The notes under the pieces: model-generated | What the model saw: the letters and a program-made list of their open reading frames with translations, nothing else | What the model was told of the DNA's origin: nothing | Database searches by the model: none | Part shown: positions 36,363-46,369 of the stretch, one piece after another | How the letters are laid out: each line of letters opens with the position of its first letter | Numbering within the stretch: position 1 is the first letter of the stretch | Assembly (NCBI RefSeq): GCF_026191115.1 | Contig: NZ_JAPHOT010000001.1 | Span: forward strand, 434,001 to 498,000 | From: Legionella sp. PATHC035 | GTDB taxonomy: Bacteria > Pseudomonadota > Gammaproteobacteria > Legionellales > Legionellaceae | DNA length: 64,000 nt | Direction of reading: 5' to 3' | Program-made: the position numbers and the translations under genes

Positions 36363-37001
36363 ATGAATCAGATGAAATCAGCTTTTATAAAATTAGCACT
36401 TGATTGCCAAGTATTAAAATTTGGTGAATTTACTTTAAAGTCAGGTCGGATCAGTCCTTACTTTTTTAATGCAGGATTATTTTATCAAGGAAATGCTTTA
36501 CGGCAATTGGGACAATTTTATGCAAAGACGCTCACCGAACAAAAGGCTCAATTTGACCATTTGTTTGGACCAGCCTATAAGGGGTTACCTCTTGCCACCG
36601 CCACAGCAATAGCCTTGGCAGAATTCGGTCAAGAAACTACCGTTACTTTTAACCGTAAAGAGGTAAAAGATCATGGTGAAGGAGGTCAATTAATTGGCGC
36701 TCCATTAACTGGAAGAACGATTATCGTTGATGATGTCATTACTGCAGGCACAGCGTTTAGAGAGTCTCAAATTTTAATTAAAGAAAATGGAGGGCAATTA
36801 ACTGGAGTAATCATCGCACTCGATCGCTGCGAACGTGGAGTATCTCAAAACTCAGCATTAGCTGAAATTAAAGCTCAAGGGATTGATGTTTATTCCATTA
36901 TCACCTTATTTGATTTAATCGACTACTTAAAAAGTGTCAATCAACACGACCAGGTTAAAAAGCTTGAGGATTATCAGGCACTTTATGGTGTTAGCCTATA
37001 A
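36363..37001 (+). CDS. pyrE: orotate phosphoribosyltransferase
   Basis: Makes orotidine 5'-phosphate from orotate and PRPP in pyrimidine synthesis. The 212-residue product has the opening [21 protein letters not shown] and the PRPP-binding [17 protein letters not shown]. The flexible catalytic loop reads [12 protein letters not shown]. It stands alone, divergent from the cold shock gene. The downstream region has a set of hairpins (37051-37138) that could end its transcript. Confidence 0.95.
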   Translation: MNQMKSAFIKLALDCQVLKFGEFTLKSGRISPYFFNAGLFYQGNALRQLGQFYAKTLTEQKAQFDHLFGPAYKGLPLATATAIALAEFGQETTVTFNRKEVKDHGEGGQLIGAPLTGRTIIVDDVITAGTAFRESQILIKENGGQLTGVIIALDRCERGVSQNSALAEIKAQGIDVYSIITLFDLIDYLKSVNQHDQVKKLEDYQALYGVSL

Positions 37002-37050
37002 GATTTTGCGCATCAATCAAAATAGTACATCTCTTTTCGATAACCTGAGG

Positions 37051-37138
37051 GGAGCGCAACAACATTGCTATTCCCTTCTTCTCAATAGGCAAGATGGTGA
37101 CCATTTGGGGAGATAATTACCCTCCCCCCAGGCGCTCC
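37051..37138 (+). other. candidate branched RNA structure between pyrE and the his operon
   Basis: Three nested pairings can form: an outer stem GGAGCGC (37051-37057) with GCGCTCC (37132-37138), and two inner hairpins. These are TTGCTATT with AATAGGCAA (37064-37091) and GGGGAG with CTCCCC (37107-37127). Together they would make a three-way junction. It lies 50 bp after pyrE in the otherwise geneless stretch 37002-37405. I do not recognise a known riboswitch or sRNA. No histidine-codon leader peptide is present. Confidence 0.4.
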
Positions 37139-37343
37139 AATGGAAGTCCGAAGCTCAACCAATATCAGTTAGTTTATCAATTTAGTTCATCGACCTTAGG
37201 TTTGCTTTTGGATTCTGGATTCAGTGCACCCCACCTCCTTAATCCCTCAGCTTGAAGAGACCAAAAAACCTCTTCCTTTTTGCCGCATCCAGGATACGGT
37301 GTTATTTAGTTACTCAAAGATTCATTCTTGCCATCATTTTTTA

Positions 37344-37387
37344 TTGACAGTATTAAAAATAGACATTACTATCGAGTTAATGTTCTA
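37344..37387 (+). promoter_or_regulatory. his operon promoter with overlapping inverted repeat
   Basis: TTGACA (37344-37349), a 17-bp spacer and TACTAT (37367-37372) form a good sigma-70 promoter 34 bp before the first start codon. An inverted repeat TAGACATTA (37360-37368) / TAATGTTCTA (37378-37387), with one extra base in the right arm, covers the -10 and the start point. It is followed by a direct repeat of ACATTAAT. This is the expected place for a repressor site, and the first gene encodes a TrpR-like protein. Confidence 0.65.
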
Positions 37388-37405
37388 CTACATTAATACA
37401 TTAAT

Positions 37406-37702
37406 ATGAAAACACATACTACGATAAAACATTCTGCTCTCCCTGATTTAATGCATGCCCTCAGCTTGCTTGAGAATAAAGAAGAAGCATTACAGTTTTT
37501 TACTGATCTATGCACCCCAGCTGAATTGGAAGCGATGGCAGATCGGTGGCAGGTCGTTCCTTTGTTGCGACAAGGTATCCCCTATCGCACCATTCATGAA
37601 CAAACGGGGGTCAGTGTAACCACCATAACCCGTGTGGCGCGCTGTTTAAGTTTTGGTACAGGCGGTTATGAATTAATCGCCAAGAGATTGGAGTCATCGT
37701 GA
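37406..37702 (+). CDS. TrpR/YerC-family transcriptional regulator heading the his operon
   Basis: A 98-residue all-helical protein of the Trp-repressor superfamily (YerC/YecD type). The core is CTPAELEAMADRWQVVPLL, followed by the helix-turn-helix GIPYRTIHEQTGVSVTTITRVARCL with the family's conserved SVTTITR recognition helix. Its stop codon overlaps the hisG start by 4 bp (GTGA). TrpR-like proteins in this position are thought to repress his genes with histidine as the signal. Here it probably represses its own promoter through the inverted repeat at 37360-37387 (inference). Confidence 0.9.
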   Translation: MKTHTTIKHSALPDLMHALSLLENKEEALQFFTDLCTPAELEAMADRWQVVPLLRQGIPYRTIHEQTGVSVTTITRVARCLSFGTGGYELIAKRLESS

Positions 37703-38580
37703 AAAATCGTTTACGTTTAGCCTTGCAGAAGAAGGGGCGCTTATCAGAAGAGTCGTTAAGTCTTTTACAGCGATGCGGTTTAAAATTTCGTATCAAACCC
37801 AATAGCTTGCTCACCCATGTTGATAATTTTCCTATTGATTTACTGTTTGTACGTGATGATGACATTCCTACTTTGGTATTCGATGGCCTATGTGATGGCG
37901 GCATCGTTGGTGAAAATGTCTTATTTGAAGCAGCGCTTGCGAATCCAACCAAATCATACAAAATTTCAGCTGCATTAGGCACTTGTACTTGCCGTTTATC
38001 TATAGCTGTCCCTGAATCCACAGATTATCGAGGTCCTGGGAGTTTAGATGGTAAGCGAATTGCTACCAGCTATCCCAATTTGCTGAACCAATATTTGCGG
38101 AATAAAAAAATCTGTGCGGAAAGCCTCGTATTATCAGGCTCCATTGAAGTTGCTCCACGCATGGGTATGGCCGATGCGATTTGTGACCTGGTGTCAAGTG
38201 GGCAAACCTTAGAAGAGAACAAGCTCTACGAAGTTGATACCGTACTTTCCAGCCAAGCGGTATTGATCCAAAGTGATGAGAGGCCTTCCTGCATGTTTCA
38301 GGAATTGTTTGACATGCTCTCGCGCAGAATTCAATCCGTACAACAGGCACAAGAAAGAAAATACATTGTTTTTCATGCCCCAAAATCAGCGCTCGAAGCG
38401 ATTGCAGAAAAACTACCTGGCGCTGAGTCACCCACCATTCTGCCTTTACCCGGAACTATGAATAAAGTGGCCGTTCATGTCGTTTCTAGTGAACGCGTAT
38501 TTTGGAACACTTTAGAAACCATCCAAACCCTCGGAGCCAGTTCTATATTGGTGTTACCTATAGAAAAAATGTTGGAGTAA
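37699..38580 (+). CDS. hisG: ATP phosphoribosyltransferase, long form
   Basis: First enzyme of histidine synthesis, joining PRPP and ATP. The start is a GTG overlapping the regulator's stop. At 293 residues it is the long, hexameric HisG with the C-terminal ACT-like domain that binds histidine for feedback control, so no HisZ is needed. Motifs: the opening LRLALQKKGRLSEESL, GIVGENVL, and ESLVLSGSIEVAPRMGMADAI with its PRPP loop. hisD follows 1 bp after the stop. Confidence 0.96.
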   Translation: MKNRLRLALQKKGRLSEESLSLLQRCGLKFRIKPNSLLTHVDNFPIDLLFVRDDDIPTLVFDGLCDGGIVGENVLFEAALANPTKSYKISAALGTCTCRLSIAVPESTDYRGPGSLDGKRIATSYPNLLNQYLRNKKICAESLVLSGSIEVAPRMGMADAICDLVSSGQTLEENKLYEVDTVLSSQAVLIQSDERPSCMFQELFDMLSRRIQSVQQAQERKYIVFHAPKSALEAIAEKLPGAESPTILPLPGTMNKVAVHVVSSERVFWNTLETIQTLGASSILVLPIEKMLE

Positions 38581-38581
38581 T

Positions 38582-39880
38582 ATGATGTTATCGATTAAAA
38601 ATTGGCAATCACTCTCGCAGACTGAAAAAAAACACGCTCTTACTCGTCCCTTGCAAGCCTCTTTCGCAAAAGGCAAAGTAGAAGAGATTATTAAACAGGT
38701 GCGAACCTTTGGAGATGATGCATTATTTGCATTCACAGAGCAGTTTGATGGCGCTCGTTTGGAAAGCCTACAAATTCCCAAACAAAAAATTGAGAATTCG
38801 TACATCAGTAAGAAATCACTAACCGCCATCACTGAAGCCATAAAGACAATTACTCTGTATCACCAATCCTTGTTACCAGAAAACAAAAAAATTAGTACTG
38901 CCCATGGTGTGACAATATACACCACCTATAGACCCATTCAACGGGTTGGTCTGTACGTGCCAGGAGGTAATAATACGCCCCTAGTTTCCTCATTATTAAT
39001 GCAAGCTGTACCTGCAGTCGTAGCAGGATGTCCTGTAAAAATATTATGCACCCCACCTGATGCATCAGGTTCAATTAATGAACATCTTCTAGTAGCAGCA
39101 CGTTTATGCGGCATAGATACTATTTATCCCCTTGGAGGAGCACAAGCAATCGCAGCTATGGCTTATGGTACAGAAACAGTTACAAAAGTAGATAAAATTT
39201 TTGGGCCAGGTAATCGTTATGTTACTGAAGCCAAAACACTAGTTGCCTCAGATCCCTATGGTGCCGCTATAGATATGCCCGCCGGACCATCCGAGGTCAT
39301 GATTATTGCAGACAATGAAGCAAATCCGGCATTTATCGCTGCTGATTTGCTGGCGCAAGCAGAGCATGGTGTCGATTCCCAAGTCATTTTGGTTTGTGAC
39401 ACGCTCCAATGTGCACAACAAGTGAACCAACAGCTGCAAGTTCAATTCAGTACTTTGTCAAGAACGCACATAATCAAGCACTCCATGGCGAACAGCAAGA
39501 TTATTGTCTGCGCCGAAAAGACAGAACAATTAGACATCATTAACTCCTATGCTCCAGAGCATTTGATTCTCAATCGAAAAGATGCCGAGTCTTGGATTGA
39601 GGAAATCCATTCTGTAGGAACTGTATTTCTCGGTCCCTGGGCTGCCGAAACCCTTGGGGATTATGTGACCGGATCAAACCATGTGCTTCCAACCTATGGT
39701 TTTGCCAGAAATCACAATGGCCTGAGTACCCTCGATTTTTTAACTTGTTTTAACGTGCAATCGATTAGCACCGAGGGAATTAGGAAGTTAGGGTCCTCGG
39801 CAATTGCACTGGCAGAGATTGAAGGATTGGATGCCCATGCCAAAGCAGTAGAAATTAGACTCGCTTCGTTGGAGAAATAA
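38582..39880 (+). CDS. hisD: histidinol dehydrogenase
   Basis: Oxidises histidinol to histidine with two NAD and a zinc ion. It has 432 residues with QRVGLYVPGGNNTPLVS, VDKIFGPGNRYVTEAK, DMPAGPSEVMIIAD and the zinc/active-site region AEHGVDSQVIL. Two ATGs in tandem (38582 and 38585) follow GGAG in the end of hisG. hisC begins directly at the stop. Confidence 0.97.
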   Translation: MMLSIKNWQSLSQTEKKHALTRPLQASFAKGKVEEIIKQVRTFGDDALFAFTEQFDGARLESLQIPKQKIENSYISKKSLTAITEAIKTITLYHQSLLPENKKISTAHGVTIYTTYRPIQRVGLYVPGGNNTPLVSSLLMQAVPAVVAGCPVKILCTPPDASGSINEHLLVAARLCGIDTIYPLGGAQAIAAMAYGTETVTKVDKIFGPGNRYVTEAKTLVASDPYGAAIDMPAGPSEVMIIADNEANPAFIAADLLAQAEHGVDSQVILVCDTLQCAQQVNQQLQVQFSTLSRTHIIKHSMANSKIIVCAEKTEQLDIINSYAPEHLILNRKDAESWIEEIHSVGTVFLGPWAAETLGDYVTGSNHVLPTYGFARNHNGLSTLDFLTCFNVQSISTEGIRKLGSSAIALAEIEGLDAHAKAVEIRLASLEK

Positions 39881-40948
39881 ATGTCTGTACTTAACTTAAT
39901 ACGCTCTGAATTGTTAAACAAAGAACCCTATGTTCTTAGCAGCACTCCAATGAAATACCGACTCCACGCAAACGAGCTTCCTTGGTCTGCATTAAGTACG
40001 GATATCGACTTAAATTTTTATCCCGAAAAAGGTTTACAAGACCAGCTGCAAGAGCAATTAGCAAAACGCTATCTAGTTGATACAAATCAAATGGTACTTA
40101 CTCGAGGATCAGATGATGGCATTGACTTAATCAGTCGTCTATTTTTAAGTGCAGGCCAGGATGCCTGCATGCAATTTCCCCCTACCTTTTCCATGTATTC
40201 CTTTTATGCATCATTACAAGATGCCCAGCTTATCGAGTGCCCTTTAGATCCTCTGTGTCAGTTTAAAATCTCAATAGAAGATATTGGCAGGAGTTGGCAA
40301 AAAAATTGTAAAATTATCTTTTTGTGTAACCCCAATAATCCAACTGCTCACCGAGTCGATCTGGATTTTATCGCACAGCTTTGTGTTGAGTACAAAAATC
40401 GCTCCGTCATCGTGGTTGATGAGGCATATATCGAATTCACTCAGGCACAAAGTGCAACTCGTTTAATTCCTGAATATGATAACTTGATTGTTTTACGTAC
40501 TTTGTCGAAAGCCTATGGTCTTGCCAACCTTCGTTTGGGCATCATATTGGCACAAGAACAGCTCATCCAAACCTTTAATAAAATTATGCCTCCCTTTCCA
40601 CTTTCAAGTGTTGTGATTGATTTAGCACTACGCGCATTGGAAAATTCTGATTGGTTTTTAGAAGCAATTGATAGGATTAGAAATTCGCGAACAAAATTAA
40701 TCGAGAAATTACAATTTTGTCCAGTGATTGAGAAAGTCTATCCAACAGAAACGAATTTTATTCTTATTAAAACAAAGCATACAAACCAATTAGTCTCTTG
40801 GCTTATCAAACAAGGCATGGTGATCAAAAATTTTTCACCTCAATCCTCGTTGCACGATCATTTACGAATCACTGTAGGTGATGAGCCACAAAATCAGCTG
40901 TTGCTGAATGCTCTATCTTCTTTTCAAAATAATGGCTTAGGATATTAA
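39881..40948 (+). CDS. hisC: histidinol-phosphate aminotransferase
   Basis: A PLP enzyme converting imidazole-acetol phosphate to histidinol phosphate. The PLP lysine lies in [15 protein letters not shown]; other motifs are NELPW near the start, [12 protein letters not shown] and [11 protein letters not shown]. It has 355 residues, normal for the family. The ribosome site GGAGAA is inside the end of hisD. Confidence 0.96.
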   Translation: MSVLNLIRSELLNKEPYVLSSTPMKYRLHANELPWSALSTDIDLNFYPEKGLQDQLQEQLAKRYLVDTNQMVLTRGSDDGIDLISRLFLSAGQDACMQFPPTFSMYSFYASLQDAQLIECPLDPLCQFKISIEDIGRSWQKNCKIIFLCNPNNPTAHRVDLDFIAQLCVEYKNRSVIVVDEAYIEFTQAQSATRLIPEYDNLIVLRTLSKAYGLANLRLGIILAQEQLIQTFNKIMPPFPLSSVVIDLALRALENSDWFLEAIDRIRNSRTKLIEKLQFCPVIEKVYPTETNFILIKTKHTNQLVSWLIKQGMVIKNFSPQSSLHDHLRITVGDEPQNQLLLNALSSFQNNGLGY

Positions 40949-40949
40949 A

Positions 40950-42008
40950 ATGCAAAAAATCTTATTTATTGATCGTGATGGTACCTTAATTGAAGAACCC
41001 TTTGATTTTCAAGTAGACTCATTGGATAAAATTAAGCTTACTCCTTATGTTATTCCCGCATTACTGCAACTACAAAATAAAGGTTTTCGCTTGGTGATGG
41101 TCAGCAATCAAAATGGTCTTGGAACCCCTGCTTTTCCTGAAGATGATTTTATGATTTGTCATGAATTTACTCTGGATCTTTTCTCTTCACAGGGCATATT
41201 TTTTGATGAAATTTTTATTTGTCCCCACATGCCCGAAGACAATTGCCTCTGCCGGAAGCCTAAAACAGGATTGCTGGATCAATTTTTTAAAGAAAAAACA
41301 ATTGATCATTCATGTTCATGGGTTATTGGTGACAGAGAAACTGATCGACAATTGGCTGATAATCTAGGCATCAAATTTTTGCCAGTATCTAAAGAGCATG
41401 GATGGGATCAAATCACACAAACAATTCTCAATCACAAAAGAACTGCAGTGATTCAAAGAAAGACAAAAGAAACTGAGATTAAATTGAACCTCACCTTGGA
41501 TGTCGATCAAAGTAGTCCAATCAATACACCATTGCCCTTTTTTAACCACATGCTGGAGCAGGTAGCAAAACATGGTGGATTTAATCTTGAATTATATGCC
41601 AATGGTGACATCGACGTGGATGATCATCATTTAATCGAAGATACAGCAATTGCATTAGGCGAAGGACTAAAAAAAGCGCTTGGTGATAAATGGGGCATTA
41701 ACCGTTATGGCTTTACTTTACCGATGGATGAAGCGTTAGCCACAATCGCTATAGATATAAGTGGCCGAAGTTTTTGCGACTTTAGAGGCCAATTTACTCG
41801 GGAATTTGTTGGCGGTATGGCAACAGAAATGGTTCCTCATTTCTTTAATTCCTTAGCCACTGCTCTCGGTGCCACCATTCATGTCGAAGTTAAGGGTCAA
41901 AATCACCACCACATGATTGAAGCGTGCTTCAAATCTTTAGGGAGAGCACTAGGCCAAGCCTGTGCGCAGAACAATAACGCCCTTCCATCAACCAAGGGAC
42001 TATTATGA
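40950..42008 (+). CDS. hisB: bifunctional histidinol-phosphatase / imidazoleglycerol-phosphate dehydratase
   Basis: A fusion of two enzymes. Residues 1-165 are a HAD phosphatase with [10 protein letters not shown] (nucleophile Asp), a zinc-binding [11 protein letters not shown] and GDRETD. Residues about 167-352 are the dehydratase, with [30 protein letters not shown] and [14 protein letters not shown] as the manganese-binding histidine motifs. The fusion is usual in gammaproteobacteria. Its stop overlaps the hisH start by 4 bp. Confidence 0.97.
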   Translation: MQKILFIDRDGTLIEEPFDFQVDSLDKIKLTPYVIPALLQLQNKGFRLVMVSNQNGLGTPAFPEDDFMICHEFTLDLFSSQGIFFDEIFICPHMPEDNCLCRKPKTGLLDQFFKEKTIDHSCSWVIGDRETDRQLADNLGIKFLPVSKEHGWDQITQTILNHKRTAVIQRKTKETEIKLNLTLDVDQSSPINTPLPFFNHMLEQVAKHGGFNLELYANGDIDVDDHHLIEDTAIALGEGLKKALGDKWGINRYGFTLPMDEALATIAIDISGRSFCDFRGQFTREFVGGMATEMVPHFFNSLATALGATIHVEVKGQNHHHMIEACFKSLGRALGQACAQNNNALPSTKGLL

Positions 42009-42592
42009 TTGCTGTGATTGATGTCAGTGGAACCAATCTAACCTCTTTAGGTAATGCATTAAAGAGATTAGGCTTTAATTATCAATTAACCCACGATCCA
42101 AAGGAAATACGCAGTGCAAGCCATGTGATTTTACCCGGAGTAGGTACCGCAGCTTATGGTATGAGTGCCTTGCGCCAGTATGACTTGATTGATGTAGTGA
42201 CCTCACTGCAACAACCACTACTTGGTATTTGTCTGGGGATGCAATTATTGTTCGAACACAGTGAAGAAAATGATGTTTGCTGTCTGGGGATGCTTCCAGG
42301 AAAAGTACGTCGTTTGCACCACCAGGATGGCTATCCAGTGCCTCACATGGGCTGGAATCAATTGCATTGGTGCACTGAGACCTTTTTAAAACAAGGACTA
42401 AAAGAACAGGATTATGTCTATTTCGTCCATAGCTACGCCCTTGGTGAGAGTGAGTATGCTTTGGCGTATTGTGAATACGGTCAACCATTCACGGCAATAA
42501 TTCAAAAGAATAATATTTGGGGTATGCAATTTCATCCAGAAAAATCTGCAGAAACTGGCATGACCTTACTCAATAATTTTTGTAATCATTAG
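42005..42592 (+). CDS. hisH: imidazole glycerol phosphate synthase, glutaminase subunit
   Basis: Supplies ammonia to HisF. A class I glutamine amidotransferase of 195 residues: the nucleophile Cys lies in [13 protein letters not shown], and the His/Glu pair in [12 protein letters not shown]. The PGVGTA oxyanion motif is near residue 45. The start overlaps hisB (ATGA). A 159-bp non-coding gap separates it from hisA. Confidence 0.96.
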   Translation: MIAVIDVSGTNLTSLGNALKRLGFNYQLTHDPKEIRSASHVILPGVGTAAYGMSALRQYDLIDVVTSLQQPLLGICLGMQLLFEHSEENDVCCLGMLPGKVRRLHHQDGYPVPHMGWNQLHWCTETFLKQGLKEQDYVYFVHSYALGESEYALAYCEYGQPFTAIIQKNNIWGMQFHPEKSAETGMTLLNNFCNH

Positions 42593-42751
42593 ACTTTTTT
42601 TGAATACTCGCTACAGAGGAGCAATGCAAGAAGACGCGAGGTACTGAACCGGAGTGTACAATAAGTGCATGAGGATTCGAGCATCGTATCGATCAAGCAA
42701 TTCACCTCTGGAGTAGATTTTCCAGAGAAGTCATCAAAATATGGAGGCTTT
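42593..42751. other. non-coding insertion between hisH and hisA
   Basis: A 159-bp gap inside an otherwise tight operon. It contains a partial inverted repeat (CCTCTGGAG...TTTTCCAGAG around 42709-42730) and the SD of hisA at its end. The text of this gap is unlike the surrounding codons and looks like a dispersed repeat. The hisA frame is open through part of it from 42665, but family members begin at 42752. Confidence 0.5.
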
Positions 42752-43468
42752 ATGATCCTTATCCCTGCAATTGACATCCAAGCGGGTCGATGTGTGCGTT
42801 TACGGCAAGGACAATTTGATGAAGTCACTCAGTTCGATGCACTGCCTATAGAACGCGCCACCTATTTCGCTCAATTAGGGGTGAAACGTTTGCACGTAGT
42901 TGATTTGGATGGTGCACAAACCGGGACAATGCAACAACTTGCTTTAATTTGTGCCATGCAAAACACAGGAATCCCCGTTCAAGCAGGTGGCGGGATTCGT
43001 TCTTTGGAGCAAGCGACATTATGCTTTTCATCAGGAATATCTAATCTAGTTATAGGCAGTATTGCCCTAAGTAATCCCGAACTGACAACAGAAATTATTA
43101 AAATAATAAGTCCTCAACACATTATTCTGGCTCTAGATGTTCGCATGCAAAATAAGATTCCTATCCCTGCTATTCATGGTTGGCAAATAACGACCGATCA
43201 GAGTCTCTGGGACGTAGTTTTCTATTACCAACAATTAGGGATTAAGCAAATACTCTGTACCGATATTGCCTGTGATGGAATGATGCAAGGACCCAATTTT
43301 GAGCTTTATAAAGAAGCTGTCGAACGCTTTCCGCATATTGAATGGCAAGCGTCGGGAGGCATACGGAATACAGATGATATTAATCAATTGGATGCATTAG
43401 GAGTGAGCGCAGCGATTCTTGGGTTAACCCTGTACCAAGGCAATATTGACCTGGAGTCGATGTTATAG
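42752..43468 (+). CDS. hisA: phosphoribosyl-formimino-AICAR ribotide isomerase
   Basis: An Amadori isomerase with a TIM barrel. I place the start at 42752 (MILIPAIDIQAGRCVRLRQG), where TGGAGG sits 6 nt upstream and where relatives begin, giving 238 residues. The catalytic Asp residues lie in PAIDI near the start and CTDIACDGM in the second half. VQAGGGIRSL and WQASGGI are phosphate-binding loops. Confidence 0.95.
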   Translation: MILIPAIDIQAGRCVRLRQGQFDEVTQFDALPIERATYFAQLGVKRLHVVDLDGAQTGTMQQLALICAMQNTGIPVQAGGGIRSLEQATLCFSSGISNLVIGSIALSNPELTTEIIKIISPQHIILALDVRMQNKIPIPAIHGWQITTDQSLWDVVFYYQQLGIKQILCTDIACDGMMQGPNFELYKEAVERFPHIEWQASGGIRNTDDINQLDALGVSAAILGLTLYQGNIDLESML

Positions 43469-43480
43469 CCTGGTATGTAG

Positions 43481-43553
43481 CCCGGATTAGCGCAGCGTAA
43501 TCCAGGGTCTTTTTGCCGTCATCCTTCATTATACTTGGGATGGCGGGTTATAA
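43481..43553. repeat. two short palindromic repeats between hisA and hisF
   Basis: A copy of the AGCCCGGATTAGCGCAGCGT type (43481-43505) is followed by a degenerate CGTCATCC...GGGATGGCGG element (43514-43551). Together they fill the 100-bp hisA-hisF gap. Confidence 0.7.
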
Positions 43554-43568
43554 ATGTGAGAAAGAGTT

Positions 43569-44336
43569 ATGTTAACCAAACGAATTATTCCATGCCTTGA
43601 TGTCCGTGATAATCAAGTAGTCAAAGGTATTAAATTTCGCGATCATCGCATTGTTGGAAATATCCTTGAGCTTGCAGCAGAGTATTCTGCAGCTGGTGCA
43701 GATGAGCTTGTATTTTATGATATTACTGCAAGCGCCGAGCAACGTTCCGTTTGTCCCGATTGGGTGAACCAAGTAGCTGGAATAATTAATATTCCATTTA
43801 CCGTGGCTGGTGGAATTCGCTCTCTTAATCAGGCAAAATCAGTATTAAATTCTGGGGCCGATAAAATATCCATTAATAGCCCAGCATTAGAAAAGCCTGA
43901 CTTAATCAATGAATTAAGTCGAAATTTTGGAAGTCAATGCGTTGTCATAGGGATTGATAGTCAATGGATAGATGATGATTATTATGTCTATCAATATACA
44001 GGTGATGAAAAAAAAACCGTTAACTCCAAACGAAAAACCAAAGAATGGATTAAGGAAGTACAAGATCGAGGAGCAGGAGAAATTGTATTAAATTGTATGC
44101 AATCCGATGGGATACGCAAGGGCTATGATTTATATCAATTAAAAATGATGCGCCGCTTGTGTCAGGTACCATTAATTGCATCAGGAGGTGCCGGGGCGCT
44201 TGGTGATTTTACGCAAGTATTTCTCCAGTCTCGAGTTGATGGGGCGTTAGCTGCCAGCATTTTTCATGACAAAATTTTGACAATAAACGAAATAAAATCA
44301 GCACTAATAAAACAAAATATTGAGGTACGATTATGA
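43569..44336 (+). CDS. hisF: imidazole glycerol phosphate synthase, cyclase subunit
   Basis: The partner of HisH, making imidazole glycerol phosphate and AICAR in a TIM barrel. It opens with [19 protein letters not shown], where the catalytic Asp of CLDV is conserved. The second catalytic Asp lies in [18 protein letters not shown] and [10 protein letters not shown] bind phosphate. At 255 residues it has standard length. AGAAAGAG precedes the ATG. Its stop overlaps the hisIE start by 4 bp. Confidence 0.96.
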   Translation: MLTKRIIPCLDVRDNQVVKGIKFRDHRIVGNILELAAEYSAAGADELVFYDITASAEQRSVCPDWVNQVAGIINIPFTVAGGIRSLNQAKSVLNSGADKISINSPALEKPDLINELSRNFGSQCVVIGIDSQWIDDDYYVYQYTGDEKKTVNSKRKTKEWIKEVQDRGAGEIVLNCMQSDGIRKGYDLYQLKMMRRLCQVPLIASGGAGALGDFTQVFLQSRVDGALAASIFHDKILTINEIKSALIKQNIEVRL

Positions 44337-44956
44337 TTCACATGGAAATTAATTCTCTAGATTGGAAAAAAATGAATGGTTTATTACCAGCGATTATACA
44401 AAATGCAGAAAACGGTAGTGTTCTAATGTTAGGTTATATGAACCAAGAGGCTTTAATCGCTACACTGACCACCGGCCAATTAAATCTGTACAGCCGAAGT
44501 CGAAAACGCTTATGGCGCAAGGGAGAAAGTTCCGGTAATACGATGTCCATACAACATATCAGTGTAGATTGTGACAGTGACAGCCTCTTAATTCAGGTGT
44601 TACCTAAAGGACCTGCCTGTCATTTAGGTTATACGAGTTGTTTTCAACCTACGCATAACACCAATTTAGGATTTATCGATGAGTTAATTGAACTGATCAA
44701 TGAGCGTGCAGACTCCAACAATGAAAACAGCTATACCGCACAACTATTGGATTCCGGACTTTCTCGATGCGCCCAAAAAGTCGGTGAAGAAGCAGTAGAG
44801 ACGGTGATTGCGGCTGTAAATAATAATCGTGAAGAATTGGTTAATGAATGCGCTGACTTAATTTTTCATTTATTTGTTTTATTAAAAGCCTGTGAATTAA
44901 GTTTTTATGATGTATTGCAGTGTTTGCGTGACAGAGACCGCAGTGTTCATACTTAG
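44333..44956 (+). CDS. hisI: bifunctional phosphoribosyl-AMP cyclohydrolase / phosphoribosyl-ATP pyrophosphatase
   Basis: A HisIE fusion, last gene of the operon. Residues 1-115 are HisI with [26 protein letters not shown] and the zinc-binding [18 protein letters not shown] region. Residues about 120-207 are HisE with [14 protein letters not shown] and [13 protein letters not shown], the all-helical NTP pyrophosphatase. The two act in reverse order (E then I) after HisG. A perfect hairpin at 44973-45001 follows the stop. Confidence 0.95.
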   Translation: MIHMEINSLDWKKMNGLLPAIIQNAENGSVLMLGYMNQEALIATLTTGQLNLYSRSRKRLWRKGESSGNTMSIQHISVDCDSDSLLIQVLPKGPACHLGYTSCFQPTHNTNLGFIDELIELINERADSNNENSYTAQLLDSGLSRCAQKVGEEAVETVIAAVNNNREELVNECADLIFHLFVLLKACELSFYDVLQCLRDRDRSVHT

Positions 44957-44972
44957 TCTGAGTAGCCTATCT

Positions 44973-45001
44973 CGTCATCCCGAGCATAGAGAGGGATGAC
45001 G
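44973..45001. repeat. minimal CGTCATCCC palindrome after hisIE
   Basis: CGTCATCCC and GGGATGACG form a perfect 9-bp stem around an 11-nt loop. These are the outer arms of the larger elements seen at 46370 and 33147, here with the middle missing. It may help end the his transcript. Confidence 0.7.
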
Positions 45002-45050
45002 ACATAATTCACGGGTTAGGACTAAGCCTACACCCACACTACACATTCGA

Positions 45051-46223
45051 TCAAACTACGGCCAACAAGATCGCAGTCAAATAATTTCCTTCTGGAAATG
45101 AACTTAAAGTCGGATGACAACTTGCTGGACCATAAACACCTAAAATACGAGCTTGTTTGCCAACCGCTCCAGCTTGGGCACTGACCAAAGAACAAAATTC
45201 CTGGGATGAAAGTGCCGAAGAACAATTACATGTCATTAACAATGAACCCGCTTTCATGTATTTAAATACTTCACGGTGCAAAAATCGATAATAATTTTTA
45301 GCTCGTTCCACATGTTGTTTTGATGGAACCAATTTAGGAGGGTCCAGAATAACAAGATCATAATCTCCTGCTTTTGTTAAATAATCACGCGCATCTGCCT
45401 CAATAAACTCAATCTGAGTCACACCATTTAACGCAGCATTTTTCTTCGCTTGCGCGATTGCCTGAGCAGAACTATCCACCGCGGTGACTTTTGAGGCCCC
45501 AGAGCGAGCAGCATGTAAAGCAAAACCGCCACTGTAACAGTAAAGATCTAATACGTTCTTACCTTTTGATAATGGAGCAATACGCTGATGATTCTCTCTT
45601 TGATCAAGAAACAAGCCTGTTTTTTGAGCTTGAGCAAACTCAACCTCATAAACAACCCCAGCCTCAAGAACTTTTGTATCATAATGCTTCTCTTGCTCAG
45701 TAATTTGTTTCCATCCGTCTTGTCCTAATGGCTTACTTTGTGGCATCCAAACAATCTGATCTGTAGGAAATAAATTGTGTAACGCGTTAATGATTACTTC
45801 TCGATTGAGTTCAACCCAATAGGCAGAGCTCGCAACAACACAAATCTGATTAAAACGATCAATCGTTAATCCGGAAAGACCATCTGCTTCACTATTAAAC
45901 AAACGATAAGCAGTCGTTTCTTCATTAGGCAGATTTAAACATTCTCTAACTTGTTTTGCCTGCATGAGACGATGTGCAATCAAGGAATGTAAATTGCATT
46001 TATCTATGGATTCATTTGCAAGGGCTAATACTCTGACTCTATAGAGAGAATGCTCGTTATAAACACCGACACCAATAAGCTCTTCATCTGCATTGTAAAT
46101 ATCAACTAAATGTCCTGTGACTAATTTTCCCTGAGTTTTAGCAATGGCCTTGGGGAATATCCATGGATGACCGCGTAACACTGTATTTTGTTTTGCCTTA
46201 AGCAAAATAACTTTTGCATTCAT
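45051..46223 (-). CDS. rlmI: 23S rRNA m5C1962 methyltransferase RlmI-like
   Basis: A SAM-dependent rRNA methyltransferase of 390 residues from the ATG at 46223 (MNAKVILLKAKQNTVLRGHP), where the family starts; the frame is open to 46283. An N-terminal PUA domain (residues 1-75, with GHPWIF) is followed by the EEHI-type insertion and a Rossmann core with VLDLYCYSGGFALHAA (SAM loop) and YDLVILDPPKLVPSK. Near the end CNCSSALS carries the conserved cysteine. It converges with the his operon. Confidence 0.92.
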   Translation of the reverse strand: MNAKVILLKAKQNTVLRGHPWIFPKAIAKTQGKLVTGHLVDIYNADEELIGVGVYNEHSLYRVRVLALANESIDKCNLHSLIAHRLMQAKQVRECLNLPNEETTAYRLFNSEADGLSGLTIDRFNQICVVASSAYWVELNREVIINALHNLFPTDQIVWMPQSKPLGQDGWKQITEQEKHYDTKVLEAGVVYEVEFAQAQKTGLFLDQRENHQRIAPLSKGKNVLDLYCYSGGFALHAARSGASKVTAVDSSAQAIAQAKKNAALNGVTQIEFIEADARDYLTKAGDYDLVILDPPKLVPSKQHVERAKNYYRFLHREVFKYMKAGSLLMTCNCSSALSSQEFCSLVSAQAGAVGKQARILGVYGPASCHPTLSSFPEGNYLTAILLAVV

Positions 46224-46369
46224 TTTTCTATTTCCCAAAGAACAAAAATCGGCTAATCTACACAAAGAACGATAGACCTGCAATAGTTCATAAATTTTAG
46301 GGTCTGTATATAATTCGCTAGATTGAGTCTAAATGGCGTCATATTAGAGCATCGTAGCCTGCTTCTACG

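Noticed and set aside
37224..37409. Possible his leader peptide before the regulator gene
   Set aside because: No run of histidine codons and no terminator/antiterminator pair follows. Repression by the TrpR-like protein explains the layout better.
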